A stretch of 64,000 nucleotides of DNA from Saccharobesus litoralis (GTDB lineage Bacteria > Pseudomonadota > Gammaproteobacteria > Enterobacterales > Alteromonadaceae), in the NCBI RefSeq assembly GCF_003063625.1, contig NZ_CP026604.1:4628065-4692064 (forward strand), in the 5' to 3' direction. Below, piece after piece: positions 47,281 through 55,416 of the stretch. Below the pieces are notes generated by a model. It had not been told where the DNA came from. It searched no databases and worked only from the letters and a program-made list of their open reading frames with translations. Both the position numbers and the translations under genes were made by a program. The first letter of the stretch is position 1; each line of letters begins with the position of its first letter.

Positions 47281-49140
47281 TTACACAATTTGCTTACGCA
47301 TTAGACGACGACTGACTAAGCCCAGTAATAGGGTTAGCAACAGAGGGATTAAAGCGATATTGAAAAACTTCAACCAGCTACCTAAAGCGTCGATGTCTTT
47401 ATTTAGCTGATGCTGAACATCACGTAACTCTTTACGAATTTCGATACGCTGCTTCATAAAATCTTCTAGCGCTTTACTTTGCTCTGGATTTAACACCAAG
47501 CTATTGGCGTCACCACTATTGTTTTGCAGCTCTTGTAATTGTTTTTCGGTTTCATCCAAGCGCGCTTGTAGCTCTTCTTGTTTCAAACGAAACGCAGCTT
47601 CTGCTTCGACTTGTAACTCTTTAACCACATCGAATGGACGAGAGAACTTACCACGAGCACGAATACTGATTAGATCCGAACTACCCCCTAAGTTTTCAGC
47701 GGCATTTGAAATTAAGTCACCATTATTGGCAAATGGGCTCAGAATGGTTTGGCCAAAAAAGTTTTGCCGCTGTACCCAAAAGTTATCCGCTAACAGGTCT
47801 GAGTCGGCAACAATAATGACTTTTGCCTGCTCGGTTTGTTTAACATGCTCAGCACCTTCAACTGGTGTTTCATCTTGGTATGCCGATTTAATTTTACCGA
47901 CAATACGTGCGGCTAGCGTTTTCGCTTCATTGCTTGATGCAAAACCACGTTGTAAATCTTGCGGGTTGCGGGTAAAGGCATAAGTATCAGCACTGGCAAA
48001 AGCACTGTGTACCGAAGATTGTAAAAGTGGCGTAAACGTAAATTCACTATCTTCTTTAGCGCTAATCGCACCAAATGAAGCACCGTTAATTAACTCAAGT
48101 GATGAAACCACTACATCTTGTTTATCAACGTTTTCTGCGCCTAAGCCAATATAACCAAAGTGTTTACCTTGACCACCCGTTGGCAAACGGATCTCAAGCG
48201 CTTTCATGGCATCTAGTACAATTTGGCTAGAATCAAATTCAACGCCCCAACCGGCTAACAAGTCATCAATTTCACTGGCATTACGGCCACCGCCCATCAT
48301 GCCCATACCACCAGATTGCGCCGCCACTTCTGCATGCGGGTCAACGAAAGCTAATAGTGATTTACCAGCCATCACATATTGGTCAATCGCGAATTTTAGT
48401 TCGTCAGATAAACCTTTTGGATGAGCCAAAATCAACACATCGGTTTCTTGCGGTATTTCAGTAGCCGAAACATCAAGATTAGTTACTTGATAAAGCTGTT
48501 GTAGCTGCTCGTAAAATACCCATGCTGGCGTGCTTTGCGGCGGCATCATAGGGTTCATCGGATTTGGCTGTTGTTGCGCACCTTGATACGGTAAATCACC
48601 TAAGATGGTAACTTTAACCTTTTCCGGATCATTCAATTTGTAGATAAGTTGGCTAATGTCGTATTCCAAAAACTCTTCTTTCGACATATCGAAAAAAGGA
48701 ATAGTTAACTCATCATCCAAACTATTGGTAGCACCTAAACCAAAATACAAAGTTTGACCTGCCGCACCGACTTGTGCCGCGGTTAAACCAAATGCAGAAG
48801 CACGGTCTTCATCTTCTGAGAAAGGTTCTGGATCGATCACTTGTAAGTTGATTTTACCTTCGCTGTATAACGCATATTCTTCTAACAAACTTTGCACACG
48901 GTTGGCATAGTTACGAATATGCGAAATACCTTCTGAGCTTTCTTGCGAGAAAAAGAAGTAAAGGTTAATCGGCTCTTCAATTTTATTGATAATGGCCTTT
49001 GAGCCATCCGATATTGAGTAAATCTGATTTTCAGTTAAATCTAAACGCGCTTTGTCAAAAACAAACGAGTTAATAATAATTAGGCCAAAAAAGATCAGGA
49101 CTAATGCGCCCAAGCCTAGTGAAGATTGTAATTTTTTCAT
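47281..49140 (-). CDS. GldG-like ABC auxiliary protein
   Basis: This is a 619-residue protein with an N-terminal span (LGALVLIFFGLIIINSFVF), a large extracytoplasmic region and a C-terminal coiled-coil (about 520-590) followed by a last span (LKFFNIALIPLLLTLLLGLV). The body shows the ABC_transp_aux/GldG pattern: NQIYSISDGSKAIINKIEEPINLYFFFS, a glycine-rich GMGMMGGGR loop and IIVADSDLLADNFWVQ. In Bacteroidetes GldF-GldG belong to gliding motility. In Gammaproteobacteria the role is unknown. Confidence 0.88.
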   Translation of the reverse strand: MKKLQSSLGLGALVLIFFGLIIINSFVFDKARLDLTENQIYSISDGSKAIINKIEEPINLYFFFSQESSEGISHIRNYANRVQSLLEEYALYSEGKINLQVIDPEPFSEDEDRASAFGLTAAQVGAAGQTLYFGLGATNSLDDELTIPFFDMSKEEFLEYDISQLIYKLNDPEKVKVTILGDLPYQGAQQQPNPMNPMMPPQSTPAWVFYEQLQQLYQVTNLDVSATEIPQETDVLILAHPKGLSDELKFAIDQYVMAGKSLLAFVDPHAEVAAQSGGMGMMGGGRNASEIDDLLAGWGVEFDSSQIVLDAMKALEIRLPTGGQGKHFGYIGLGAENVDKQDVVVSSLELINGASFGAISAKEDSEFTFTPLLQSSVHSAFASADTYAFTRNPQDLQRGFASSNEAKTLAARIVGKIKSAYQDETPVEGAEHVKQTEQAKVIIVADSDLLADNFWVQRQNFFGQTILSPFANNGDLISNAAENLGGSSDLISIRARGKFSRPFDVVKELQVEAEAAFRLKQEELQARLDETEKQLQELQNNSGDANSLVLNPEQSKALEDFMKQRIEIRKELRDVQHQLNKDIDALGSWLKFFNIALIPLLLTLLLGLVSRRLMRKQIV

Positions 49141-49152
49141 CTGTTAGGCTCC

Positions 49153-49887
49153 TTATTCAGCTTTTTTCTTTTCGATTAAGATCAATCCAGCTTTAAGCCA
49201 GATCGCCATCACTATCACAAAGTAAAGAACGTCTTGCATTGAGATAACGCCTTTAACTAAAGATTCGAAATGGCTGATAAAGGATAGAGAAGCAATGGCA
49301 TCTAACATTACGCTTGGCACCACACCTTTGAAGGCACTGATCACCATGCTTGAGCCGCTTAATACAAACAAGAAGCACACTACAACCGACAAGATAAATG
49401 CAATCACTTGCGATTTAGTTAACGCCGACATACAAACACTGATAGCTAAAAAGCTACCTGCCATCAACCAACTACCCAAATAAGCCGCGAAAATAATGCC
49501 GTTATCCGGTGAACCAAGGTAATTAACTGTAATCCATAATGGGAAAGTCAACAGTAACGCCAAACCCAATACTGCCCAAGCAGCAAAAAACTTACCTAAC
49601 ATGGCTTGTAATGGCGTAATGGGTAACGTCATTAATAATTCGATAGTGCCGCTTTTACGTTCTTCCGACCATGTACGCATCGCCATGGCAGGCACTAGGA
49701 ATAAATATAACCAAGGGTGAAAGTTAAAAAACGGCTGTAAATCTGCTTGGCCACGCTCGTATAGGTTGCCAAAGTAAAAGGTAAACACACCGCTTAACAT
49801 TAAGAAAATAGCGATAAATACATACGCTACTGGTGTCGCGAAGAAACTGGAAAATTCGCGACGAAATAGAATTTTTGTCATTTCCAT
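49153..49887 (-). CDS. ABC-2 type permease, GldF-like
   Basis: This is a 244-residue inner-membrane protein with six spans and a typical ABC-2 permease beginning (FRREFSSFFATPVAYVFIAIFLML). The loop AMRTWSEERKSGTIELLMTLPIT resembles the coupling helix region of GldF and other ABC-2 permeases. A strong ribosome site (GGAGGTG) inside the end of the ATPase gene precedes its ATG, three bases apart, so the two are coupled. Confidence 0.9.
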   Translation of the reverse strand: MEMTKILFRREFSSFFATPVAYVFIAIFLMLSGVFTFYFGNLYERGQADLQPFFNFHPWLYLFLVPAMAMRTWSEERKSGTIELLMTLPITPLQAMLGKFFAAWAVLGLALLLTFPLWITVNYLGSPDNGIIFAAYLGSWLMAGSFLAISVCMSALTKSQVIAFILSVVVCFLFVLSGSSMVISAFKGVVPSVMLDAIASLSFISHFESLVKGVISMQDVLYFVIVMAIWLKAGLILIEKKKAE

Positions 49888-49890
49888 GAT

Positions 49891-50811
49891 TTACACCTCC
49901 GCCGTTAATTTTCTAAACACATCGTCTAAGCGCCCTTTCTCGGCATACATACCGGTAACAGGCCAATTGCCTGACTTAGCCAACTCAAATAATGCATTAA
50001 ATAAGTTAGCTTCTTGCTCTTTAGGAATAACGGTTACCGCTTGGTGAGTTTCGTCTTTTTGTACTTCAGCAACAAGCTCATGACCTTCAACAGCAGTTAA
50101 ATCTGGAATTTCACTAAATTCGATTGTGATCGCTTTTTGATGACGTGATTTTGCTTCTAATTCTTGCGGAGTGCCGTCAAATAACTTTTTACCACCGGCA
50201 ATAATCACTGCACGATTACAAACCGCTGTCACTTCTTCCAAGATATGTGTTGAAACAATAACAATTTTATCAGCGGATAAGTTTTGGATTAGTTTACGCA
50301 CTTGATGCTTTTGGTTTGGATCTAAACCGTCAGTAGGTTCATCCAAAATCAACACTTTAGGATCGTGCATAATAGCTTGAGCTAAACCGACACGACGCTT
50401 AAACCCTTTTGATAAGGTATCGATATGTTTTTGTAATACAGATTCGATTTCTACGCTGCTTACAACGTGTTTTAAACGCTCGGCTTTGTAGTCACCTTTT
50501 AAGCCGCGAACATCGGCAATAAAATCAAGGAACTGCGCTACTGTCATATCACCGTAGGCTGGTGCGCCTTCGGGTAAGTAGCCAATTTTTTGCTTGAGTT
50601 CGATACTGTTACTCACTATATCTTGGCCATCTATTTCAACCGTACCAGCACTGGCTTCTAAAAAGCCGGTGATCATTTTCATTGAAGTTGATTTACCCGC
50701 ACCGTTGGGGCCAAGAAATCCGAGTATATCGCCTGGTTGCAGCGACATGGATAAATTATCGACGGCGACAAAATCGCCAAAGTGTTTGGTTAAATTGTTT
50801 ATCTGGATCAT
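49891..50811 (-). CDS. ABC transporter ATP-binding protein, GldA-like
   Basis: This is a 306-residue ATPase. The Walker A GPNGAGKST is near 34, the ABC signature reads LSKGFKRRVGLAQA, the Walker B is VLILDEPTDGLD, and the switch histidine is in VSTHILEE. A C-terminal extension of about 80 residues is characteristic of the GldA/CcmA-like group (exports or envelope remodelling). It is the first gene of the operon with the GldF-like permease, GldG-like protein and DUF4340. Confidence 0.9.
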   Translation of the reverse strand: MIQINNLTKHFGDFVAVDNLSMSLQPGDILGFLGPNGAGKSTSMKMITGFLEASAGTVEIDGQDIVSNSIELKQKIGYLPEGAPAYGDMTVAQFLDFIADVRGLKGDYKAERLKHVVSSVEIESVLQKHIDTLSKGFKRRVGLAQAIMHDPKVLILDEPTDGLDPNQKHQVRKLIQNLSADKIVIVSTHILEEVTAVCNRAVIIAGGKKLFDGTPQELEAKSRHQKAITIEFSEIPDLTAVEGHELVAEVQKDETHQAVTVIPKEQEANLFNALFELAKSGNWPVTGMYAEKGRLDDVFRKLTAEV

Positions 50812-51177
50812 AAGCTTAATTATTTCTTTGTTGCCGTTACCAATTAAACGTCCAATTTAGTAACAACTAATAACTGTTACTAAACATCGAGAGCTAATTA
50901 TTTAGTGGTTTATATTTGATTGCTAAAGCGGGTTTGTAACCATGTAGAGCAGGTTTTACAACTGTTAATACGATAGTTAAACAATATACCGAACAAGCGA
51001 TATCCGACTCGGCCTAGCACAAATGCTTTTGCAATCAATACAAACTCAGTTTAGATAAGGTCGTAGAAAAGGCTTTTCAAGCAAAGTGTTACCGTAATTT
51101 ATGTAAAATTTCGTAAATTACTTTCGGGCTGTTTTTCTACAAACTTTAGTTCGACAAGTTATATAGAAAAAGTTCAA
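50812..51177. other. Intergenic region without recognised gene
   Basis: The 366 AT-rich bases hold no gene I can support. An imperfect inverted repeat TAATTTA/TAAATTA (51094-51118) is the only visible structure. The promoter of the Gld-like operon must lie in the part near 50812. Confidence 0.4.
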
Positions 51178-51885
51178 TTAATTTTTATTTTTTGCCAATA
51201 AGTGCAGCATGATCACCGCGCCTAATCCAGCAGCGCCTAACACCATGGTCATAATCATAATTTGATAACGCACCGCCACTAATGGCGAAACACCGGATAA
51301 AATTTGCCCCGTCATCATCCCTGGCAAAGCCACTAAGCCCACCGCTAATAAACTATTAATTTGCGGGATCATTGCGGTATGAAACGCTTTGATCTTGGCT
51401 TGGTTGGTGGTCTCTTCACTTACAGTAGAGCTTGCTGCTAGCTCGGAGCTAAAACGTTCGGCAGCTAAACTTAAGGTATTCATGGTATTAGCGAAATACA
51501 TACCGGCCAATGGAATGATTAATTGCGGTTGATACCAAGTATCTGACTGCAAAACCAACACCACTGAAATCAATAAATGCACAACAACAGAAATACCCAA
51601 AGCGATTAACGCTGGCACTAAATAGCCATCAAGATGACGGACAGGACGAATAGCGATCCAAGCAGCCACAACTAGCATTAGCGTGATGACCGCAGCACTG
51701 ATCCAAGGCGAAGGGTAATTAAATAAGCTAACGAGCACATAGCCCATTAAGAGTAACTGCACAAACATGCGCAGCGATGCTATCGTCAACTCACTGATTT
51801 TACCTTGCCAACGATGATAAATAAAAGCAACGAAAACGAGTGGTAATAAACACCACGCTAAATCTAACCAAGAAATGGATGCCAA
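51178..51885 (-). CDS. FetB-like (UPF0014) permease
   Basis: This is a 235-residue inner-membrane protein with about seven spans and the family signature LPGMMTGQILSGVSPLVAVRYQI near the C-terminus. E. coli FetB is the membrane half of an iron-export ABC system with the ATPase FetA. No ATPase gene lies next to it here, so it may work with an unlinked subunit or differently. It is followed upstream by the response regulator gene, 30 bases apart on the same strand. Confidence 0.85.
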   Translation of the reverse strand: MASISWLDLAWCLLPLVFVAFIYHRWQGKISELTIASLRMFVQLLLMGYVLVSLFNYPSPWISAAVITLMLVVAAWIAIRPVRHLDGYLVPALIALGISVVVHLLISVVLVLQSDTWYQPQLIIPLAGMYFANTMNTLSLAAERFSSELAASSTVSEETTNQAKIKAFHTAMIPQINSLLAVGLVALPGMMTGQILSGVSPLVAVRYQIMIMTMVLGAAGLGAVIMLHLLAKNKN

Positions 51886-51915
51886 AAGAAAAACCTAAAA
51901 GAACATGTTATCCCA

Positions 51916-53142
51916 CTAGAATAACTCAACATCCATTTGATAGTCATCCCCTTGTTCAGGCACAAATTCAACACCCTGCACCCGCATGGTATCTTTTTGC
52001 ACTTCTTCAACCACTTTGTTTTGCTCTTTAACTAAACGCTGCATAGTCAAAATAACTTTAGCTAACTCACGGTTGGTTTTGTCTGAATCATAAGTTGTGG
52101 TTGCCACTTTATCTATGGTTTGTTGGGTTAAATCGAGTATATAAAGTTCCTGATCCTCTTCCAGTCCAAGCTTAGGAATGTGCTGTTGTAGCTCAGCGTA
52201 CATACCTTGTAAATGCTCATAACTTTGCTTGCTATTGGTATTTAAAGTCGCTGCGAGGTTAACTAATGTTTCTCGTATAGTCGAAAATGAATCAGACAGT
52301 TGTTTGGCGTGTTCAACAATTAAGGCTTGTTCCTCAAGTGCTGCTACTTTAGCATCCACCGCTCCTAACACGGCAGGAAACAAATCTTTGTAGCGGCCAT
52401 AATCTTCAGCGTTATCTAACGGCATATTTTTAATTAACACAGATACACGTGGATAATTAATAATGGTCCGGCAGCCAAAATCCACAAAGCGATTTTCATG
52501 CTTAGTGGCATGCAACAATTCTTTTTCTAGTGGTTTGACGATGCCGTTTTGTGAATAAACATAATTTTGGCCATTTAACGTTAACGACAAACAAGTTTTT
52601 AACCCTAACATGCCAGTTAACGCAAAAAAACGCTCGGCTAAGGTTTCTATTTGCGTAATACCATAGGATTGCTCTATAAATAGCATGACTTGCCCCAACT
52701 CACTGTTCCCTCGCAATGCTTCCATTGCCATGTCTTGCGCTTGTTGCACTTGGCTGCTGAGTTGTTCAAATTCAGATAAGTTTTTTGTGAGAATTTGTAG
52801 TTTGGCTAACAGTAAATTGGCATCAAATGGCTTAACAATATAGTCATCAGCCCCTGCCTCATAGCCAAGCATCACTTCACGTAACGAGGTTTTACCTGAC
52901 AAAAAGACCACTGGCACATGATCATATTGCGACTGGCTACGAATATCATCACAAACTTCATAACCATTGCGCCCCGGCATTTCTACATCTAATAAAATGA
53001 GCTGAGGTTGAACATTCGCGAGCTGTTCTATTGCTTCGTCACCTGAAAAGCAATGATGTAAAGTAAAATGTTCGGCGAGTAGCTTGTCTATGATTTTATG
53101 AATGAGTTTGTCATCATCAACAACTAACACATCGAGCAGCAT
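51916..53142 (-). CDS. Response regulator with unusual C-terminal sensory-like half
   Basis: This is a 408-residue cytosolic protein. The receiver domain (1-120) has Asp10/Asp11, the phospho-acceptor Asp52 in LILLDVEMPG and the lysine in IVKPFD. A coiled-coil segment (about 120-140) is followed by a region of about 135 residues, with LNGQNYVYSQNGIVKPL and FGCRTIINYPRVSVLIKNM, that looks GAF-like. A helical tail of about 120 residues rich in Gln and Glu completes the protein. No DNA-binding or enzymatic domain is visible. It probably passes a signal by protein contact. Confidence 0.8.
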   Translation of the reverse strand: MLLDVLVVDDDKLIHKIIDKLLAEHFTLHHCFSGDEAIEQLANVQPQLILLDVEMPGRNGYEVCDDIRSQSQYDHVPVVFLSGKTSLREVMLGYEAGADDYIVKPFDANLLLAKLQILTKNLSEFEQLSSQVQQAQDMAMEALRGNSELGQVMLFIEQSYGITQIETLAERFFALTGMLGLKTCLSLTLNGQNYVYSQNGIVKPLEKELLHATKHENRFVDFGCRTIINYPRVSVLIKNMPLDNAEDYGRYKDLFPAVLGAVDAKVAALEEQALIVEHAKQLSDSFSTIRETLVNLAATLNTNSKQSYEHLQGMYAELQQHIPKLGLEEDQELYILDLTQQTIDKVATTTYDSDKTNRELAKVILTMQRLVKEQNKVVEEVQKDTMRVQGVEFVPEQGDDYQMDVELF

Positions 53143-53261
53143 AACCCTGACCTATTATTTTGATAATTAAGCTTATATAGTCGCGTTGCAACAGCAGACT
53201 TTCCGTCAAATAATTAAGGCACAGGATCAAGTATCTAGCAAATCAGTAATTTAATAAAAAG

Positions 53262-54485
53262 CTAAGTTTCATTCCTATCGTAAGCCGCCACCCAATTTAA
53301 GGCCTCACTGTAAGCACTGCCCAGTTGCTCATAAGAAATACCTAGCTTATTGGCTTCTTTGCTAGTGTTGTACCAACTACCCGACTCATAAAGCTTGATC
53401 GCTCGTAAAATAATACAGATCTGAGTCTCTTCTGACTCTCGCAAAGCCACCTCTATTTCTTTGGCAAGCGGCAACTGTTCTAATATTTGCGCCATGGGTT
53501 GATCTAATACTGCATCCAACAATGAAAAGAGTCCGGTTAAAAATGCCGATTCTGCCAATTTGCTGTTTAAAGGCGTAATTAGGATTTCACAAAACCGCGC
53601 TCGTAAGATGGCAACGCGGATCAACTCTTTTGGCTTATCAAAAGCTAAGACGCCGGTTGTTAAAATCGCAATTAATTTTCGAGTTTCCGACTCACCTAGA
53701 TAAACAATTGCTTGTTTGATTGACGATATTTTTTCACGGATCGGTAATACACCCGAGTTGATAAAGCGCAGTAATTTATAACTTAGGTTAAGATCTTGCT
53801 CGAAGTATTTAGAAATATTTTTAACATTAATTTCCGGCTTTAATGTTTCACGATACAGACTTAGCAAAATATGTTTATTGCTTTCTACATCACGTTTTTC
53901 TGTCATTTCCGGTTTGCAGAAAAAATAGCCTTGAAAATAGTCAAAACCCATTTTAGCGGCTTCAATCACTTCTTGCTTGGTCTCGACTTTTTCAGCCAAA
54001 ATTTTTATGTTTTTCCGTTCCGCTTTTAATTGCTTGACTAGTGGCTCTAGGTAACGGATTGGGGTTTGACTAATATCAAACTTAATTAGCTTAACAAACT
54101 TAAAAAAGCGTTCCCATTCGGCTTGGTAAACAAAGTCGTCTAAGGCAATGTGATAACCTTGATGAAACAATTCACGAATAGCCTCATAGACTTCATCAGT
54201 TGGTTCAACAGATTCCAGCACCTCAATCATAATTTGCTTATTAGGCAACATCATAGGTAGGCGCTTGATAAGGCACTCTTGACTAAAGTTTATCAATGCA
54301 GGTTTATCTGCGGTGAAATGTTTCAACCCTTGACTCAGGTGAGTACGGACAATTAATTTTTGTGTCGCTTCGTGTGGTTCTACATCAGGGAAAAAGTTCT
54401 CTGGCCCGTCTCGAAACAGCAGTTCATACGCGACAACATGGCCTTTGCGATTAAAAATAGCTTGGCGTGCTGTATAAACTTTCAT
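53262..54485 (-). CDS. EAL-HDOD protein (CdgJ/YuxH-like)
   Basis: This is a 407-residue cytosolic protein. The N-terminal EAL-type phosphodiesterase domain (about 1-205) is degenerate: YELLFRDG replaces EAL, LDDFVYQAEW replaces DDFGTG, and AEKVET replaces AEGVE, so catalysis of c-di-GMP is doubtful. The C-terminal HDOD domain (about 205-400) has ISKYFEQDLNLSYKLLRFINS and IKQAIVYLGE. Such proteins regulate motility by protein interaction. It is separated from the response regulator by 119 bases on the same strand. Confidence 0.88.
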   Translation of the reverse strand: MKVYTARQAIFNRKGHVVAYELLFRDGPENFFPDVEPHEATQKLIVRTHLSQGLKHFTADKPALINFSQECLIKRLPMMLPNKQIMIEVLESVEPTDEVYEAIRELFHQGYHIALDDFVYQAEWERFFKFVKLIKFDISQTPIRYLEPLVKQLKAERKNIKILAEKVETKQEVIEAAKMGFDYFQGYFFCKPEMTEKRDVESNKHILLSLYRETLKPEINVKNISKYFEQDLNLSYKLLRFINSGVLPIREKISSIKQAIVYLGESETRKLIAILTTGVLAFDKPKELIRVAILRARFCEILITPLNSKLAESAFLTGLFSLLDAVLDQPMAQILEQLPLAKEIEVALRESEETQICIILRAIKLYESGSWYNTSKEANKLGISYEQLGSAYSEALNWVAAYDRNET

Positions 54486-54576
54486 AAAAAGGCGTTTCCT
54501 GATTTTTCTTAATTATGTATTTATCAATGACGCTTATCGACCAGCCGATCATGACAAGGTCAATAAAAGCGTAGCA

Positions 54577-54705
54577 TATAATCTTCTCGCTCAGGTCTTA
54601 TGGTTCATTGTCAGCGCTTACTCGCCCCAATCACATAATAGAGCATATGCTCATGGGGCCTCGCCGCTTGACGGCTTCCCCTAAAACCTGATCGCTTTGA
54701 CTATA
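54577..54705 (-). mobile_element. MITE-like element, copy E (subfamily 1)
   Basis: This 129-bp reverse-orientation copy has TATAATCTTCTCGCTC at one end and CGCTTTGACTATA at the other. Its core differs from copies A and B at GCGGCGAGGCC versus GCTTCGAATCC, but it still forms a hairpin (GCCG/CGGC). It lies between the EAL-HDOD gene and the unknown gene at 54813. The remaining bases of this 327-base gap show no gene. Confidence 0.85.
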
Positions 54706-54812
54706 GTTGGTCGAGATCATAATCTTAGCCGCCATAAATAGACAAGTGCTTTTATAGCTAGTGGCGATGATTAGCCTAAATAATTAATGAAATCAGTATG
54801 GGTGGGTGATTA

Positions 54813-55415
54813 TCACTCAGAAGTTAATTGATATTTAATCAGCTCGACGAGTCGTTTGATTTTGACATTGGATAATTGGCGATAATCAAAATAAGGACAA
54901 ATCATTACATTATGTTGCTGCGACCAAGCAAACTCACCATTACCAACATCATCTTCGCGTAACAACCATGTCAGTGTGATCCCTGCTTGTTTGGCAAGCT
55001 GAATACCGTATTGCCGCCCACAAATAAGATGTAGGGTATTTTGCGGTTTTGATGAAATCTTATCCAACAATAAATTGGAAAAGATCAAGCTAGTATGACT
55101 ATTTTCGCGTAGCAAGAAATTGTCGCGCAGATCTTGCCAACGAGCATAATCATTCAACTTTTCAGGCCAAAGTTCAGCGATAAACTTAGCATAAACATTA
55201 AAAATTTTTCGCCAATGATTACCTGTTTTATCGGCGATAAACTTAATCTCTCCCGCTTGCATGCCATGTACGCTGTCGAGATGTTGGTAAAACTCAAGCG
55301 GCGGACGGTTGGCAATGTAGACTTTTAGCTGGCTGTTACTGCAGCCTAAGCCAACCTCTTTTCCAGCTTTAGTTCCAACTTCTGTTACAGCCTCTGAGCG
55401 ACTAACAATGGGCAA
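54813..55415 (-). CDS. Uncharacterised protein, 200 residues
   Basis: I do not recognise this family. The protein is soluble and globular in composition, with the blocks KVYIANRPPLEFYQHLDSVHG, LHLICGRQYGIQLAKQAG and ICPYFDYRQLSNVKIKRLVEL. The LICGRQYG and ICPYFDYRQ features suggest a fold with conserved aromatic/cysteine positions. It starts with TTG one base after the RND pump stop, on the same strand, so it is probably translated from the same mRNA. The ribosome site for this TTG is not obvious, so the true start could be further in. Confidence 0.6.
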   Translation of the reverse strand: MPIVSRSEAVTEVGTKAGKEVGLGCSNSQLKVYIANRPPLEFYQHLDSVHGMQAGEIKFIADKTGNHWRKIFNVYAKFIAELWPEKLNDYARWQDLRDNFLLRENSHTSLIFSNLLLDKISSKPQNTLHLICGRQYGIQLAKQAGITLTWLLREDDVGNGEFAWSQQHNVMICPYFDYRQLSNVKIKRLVELIKYQLTSE

Positions 55416-55416
55416 G

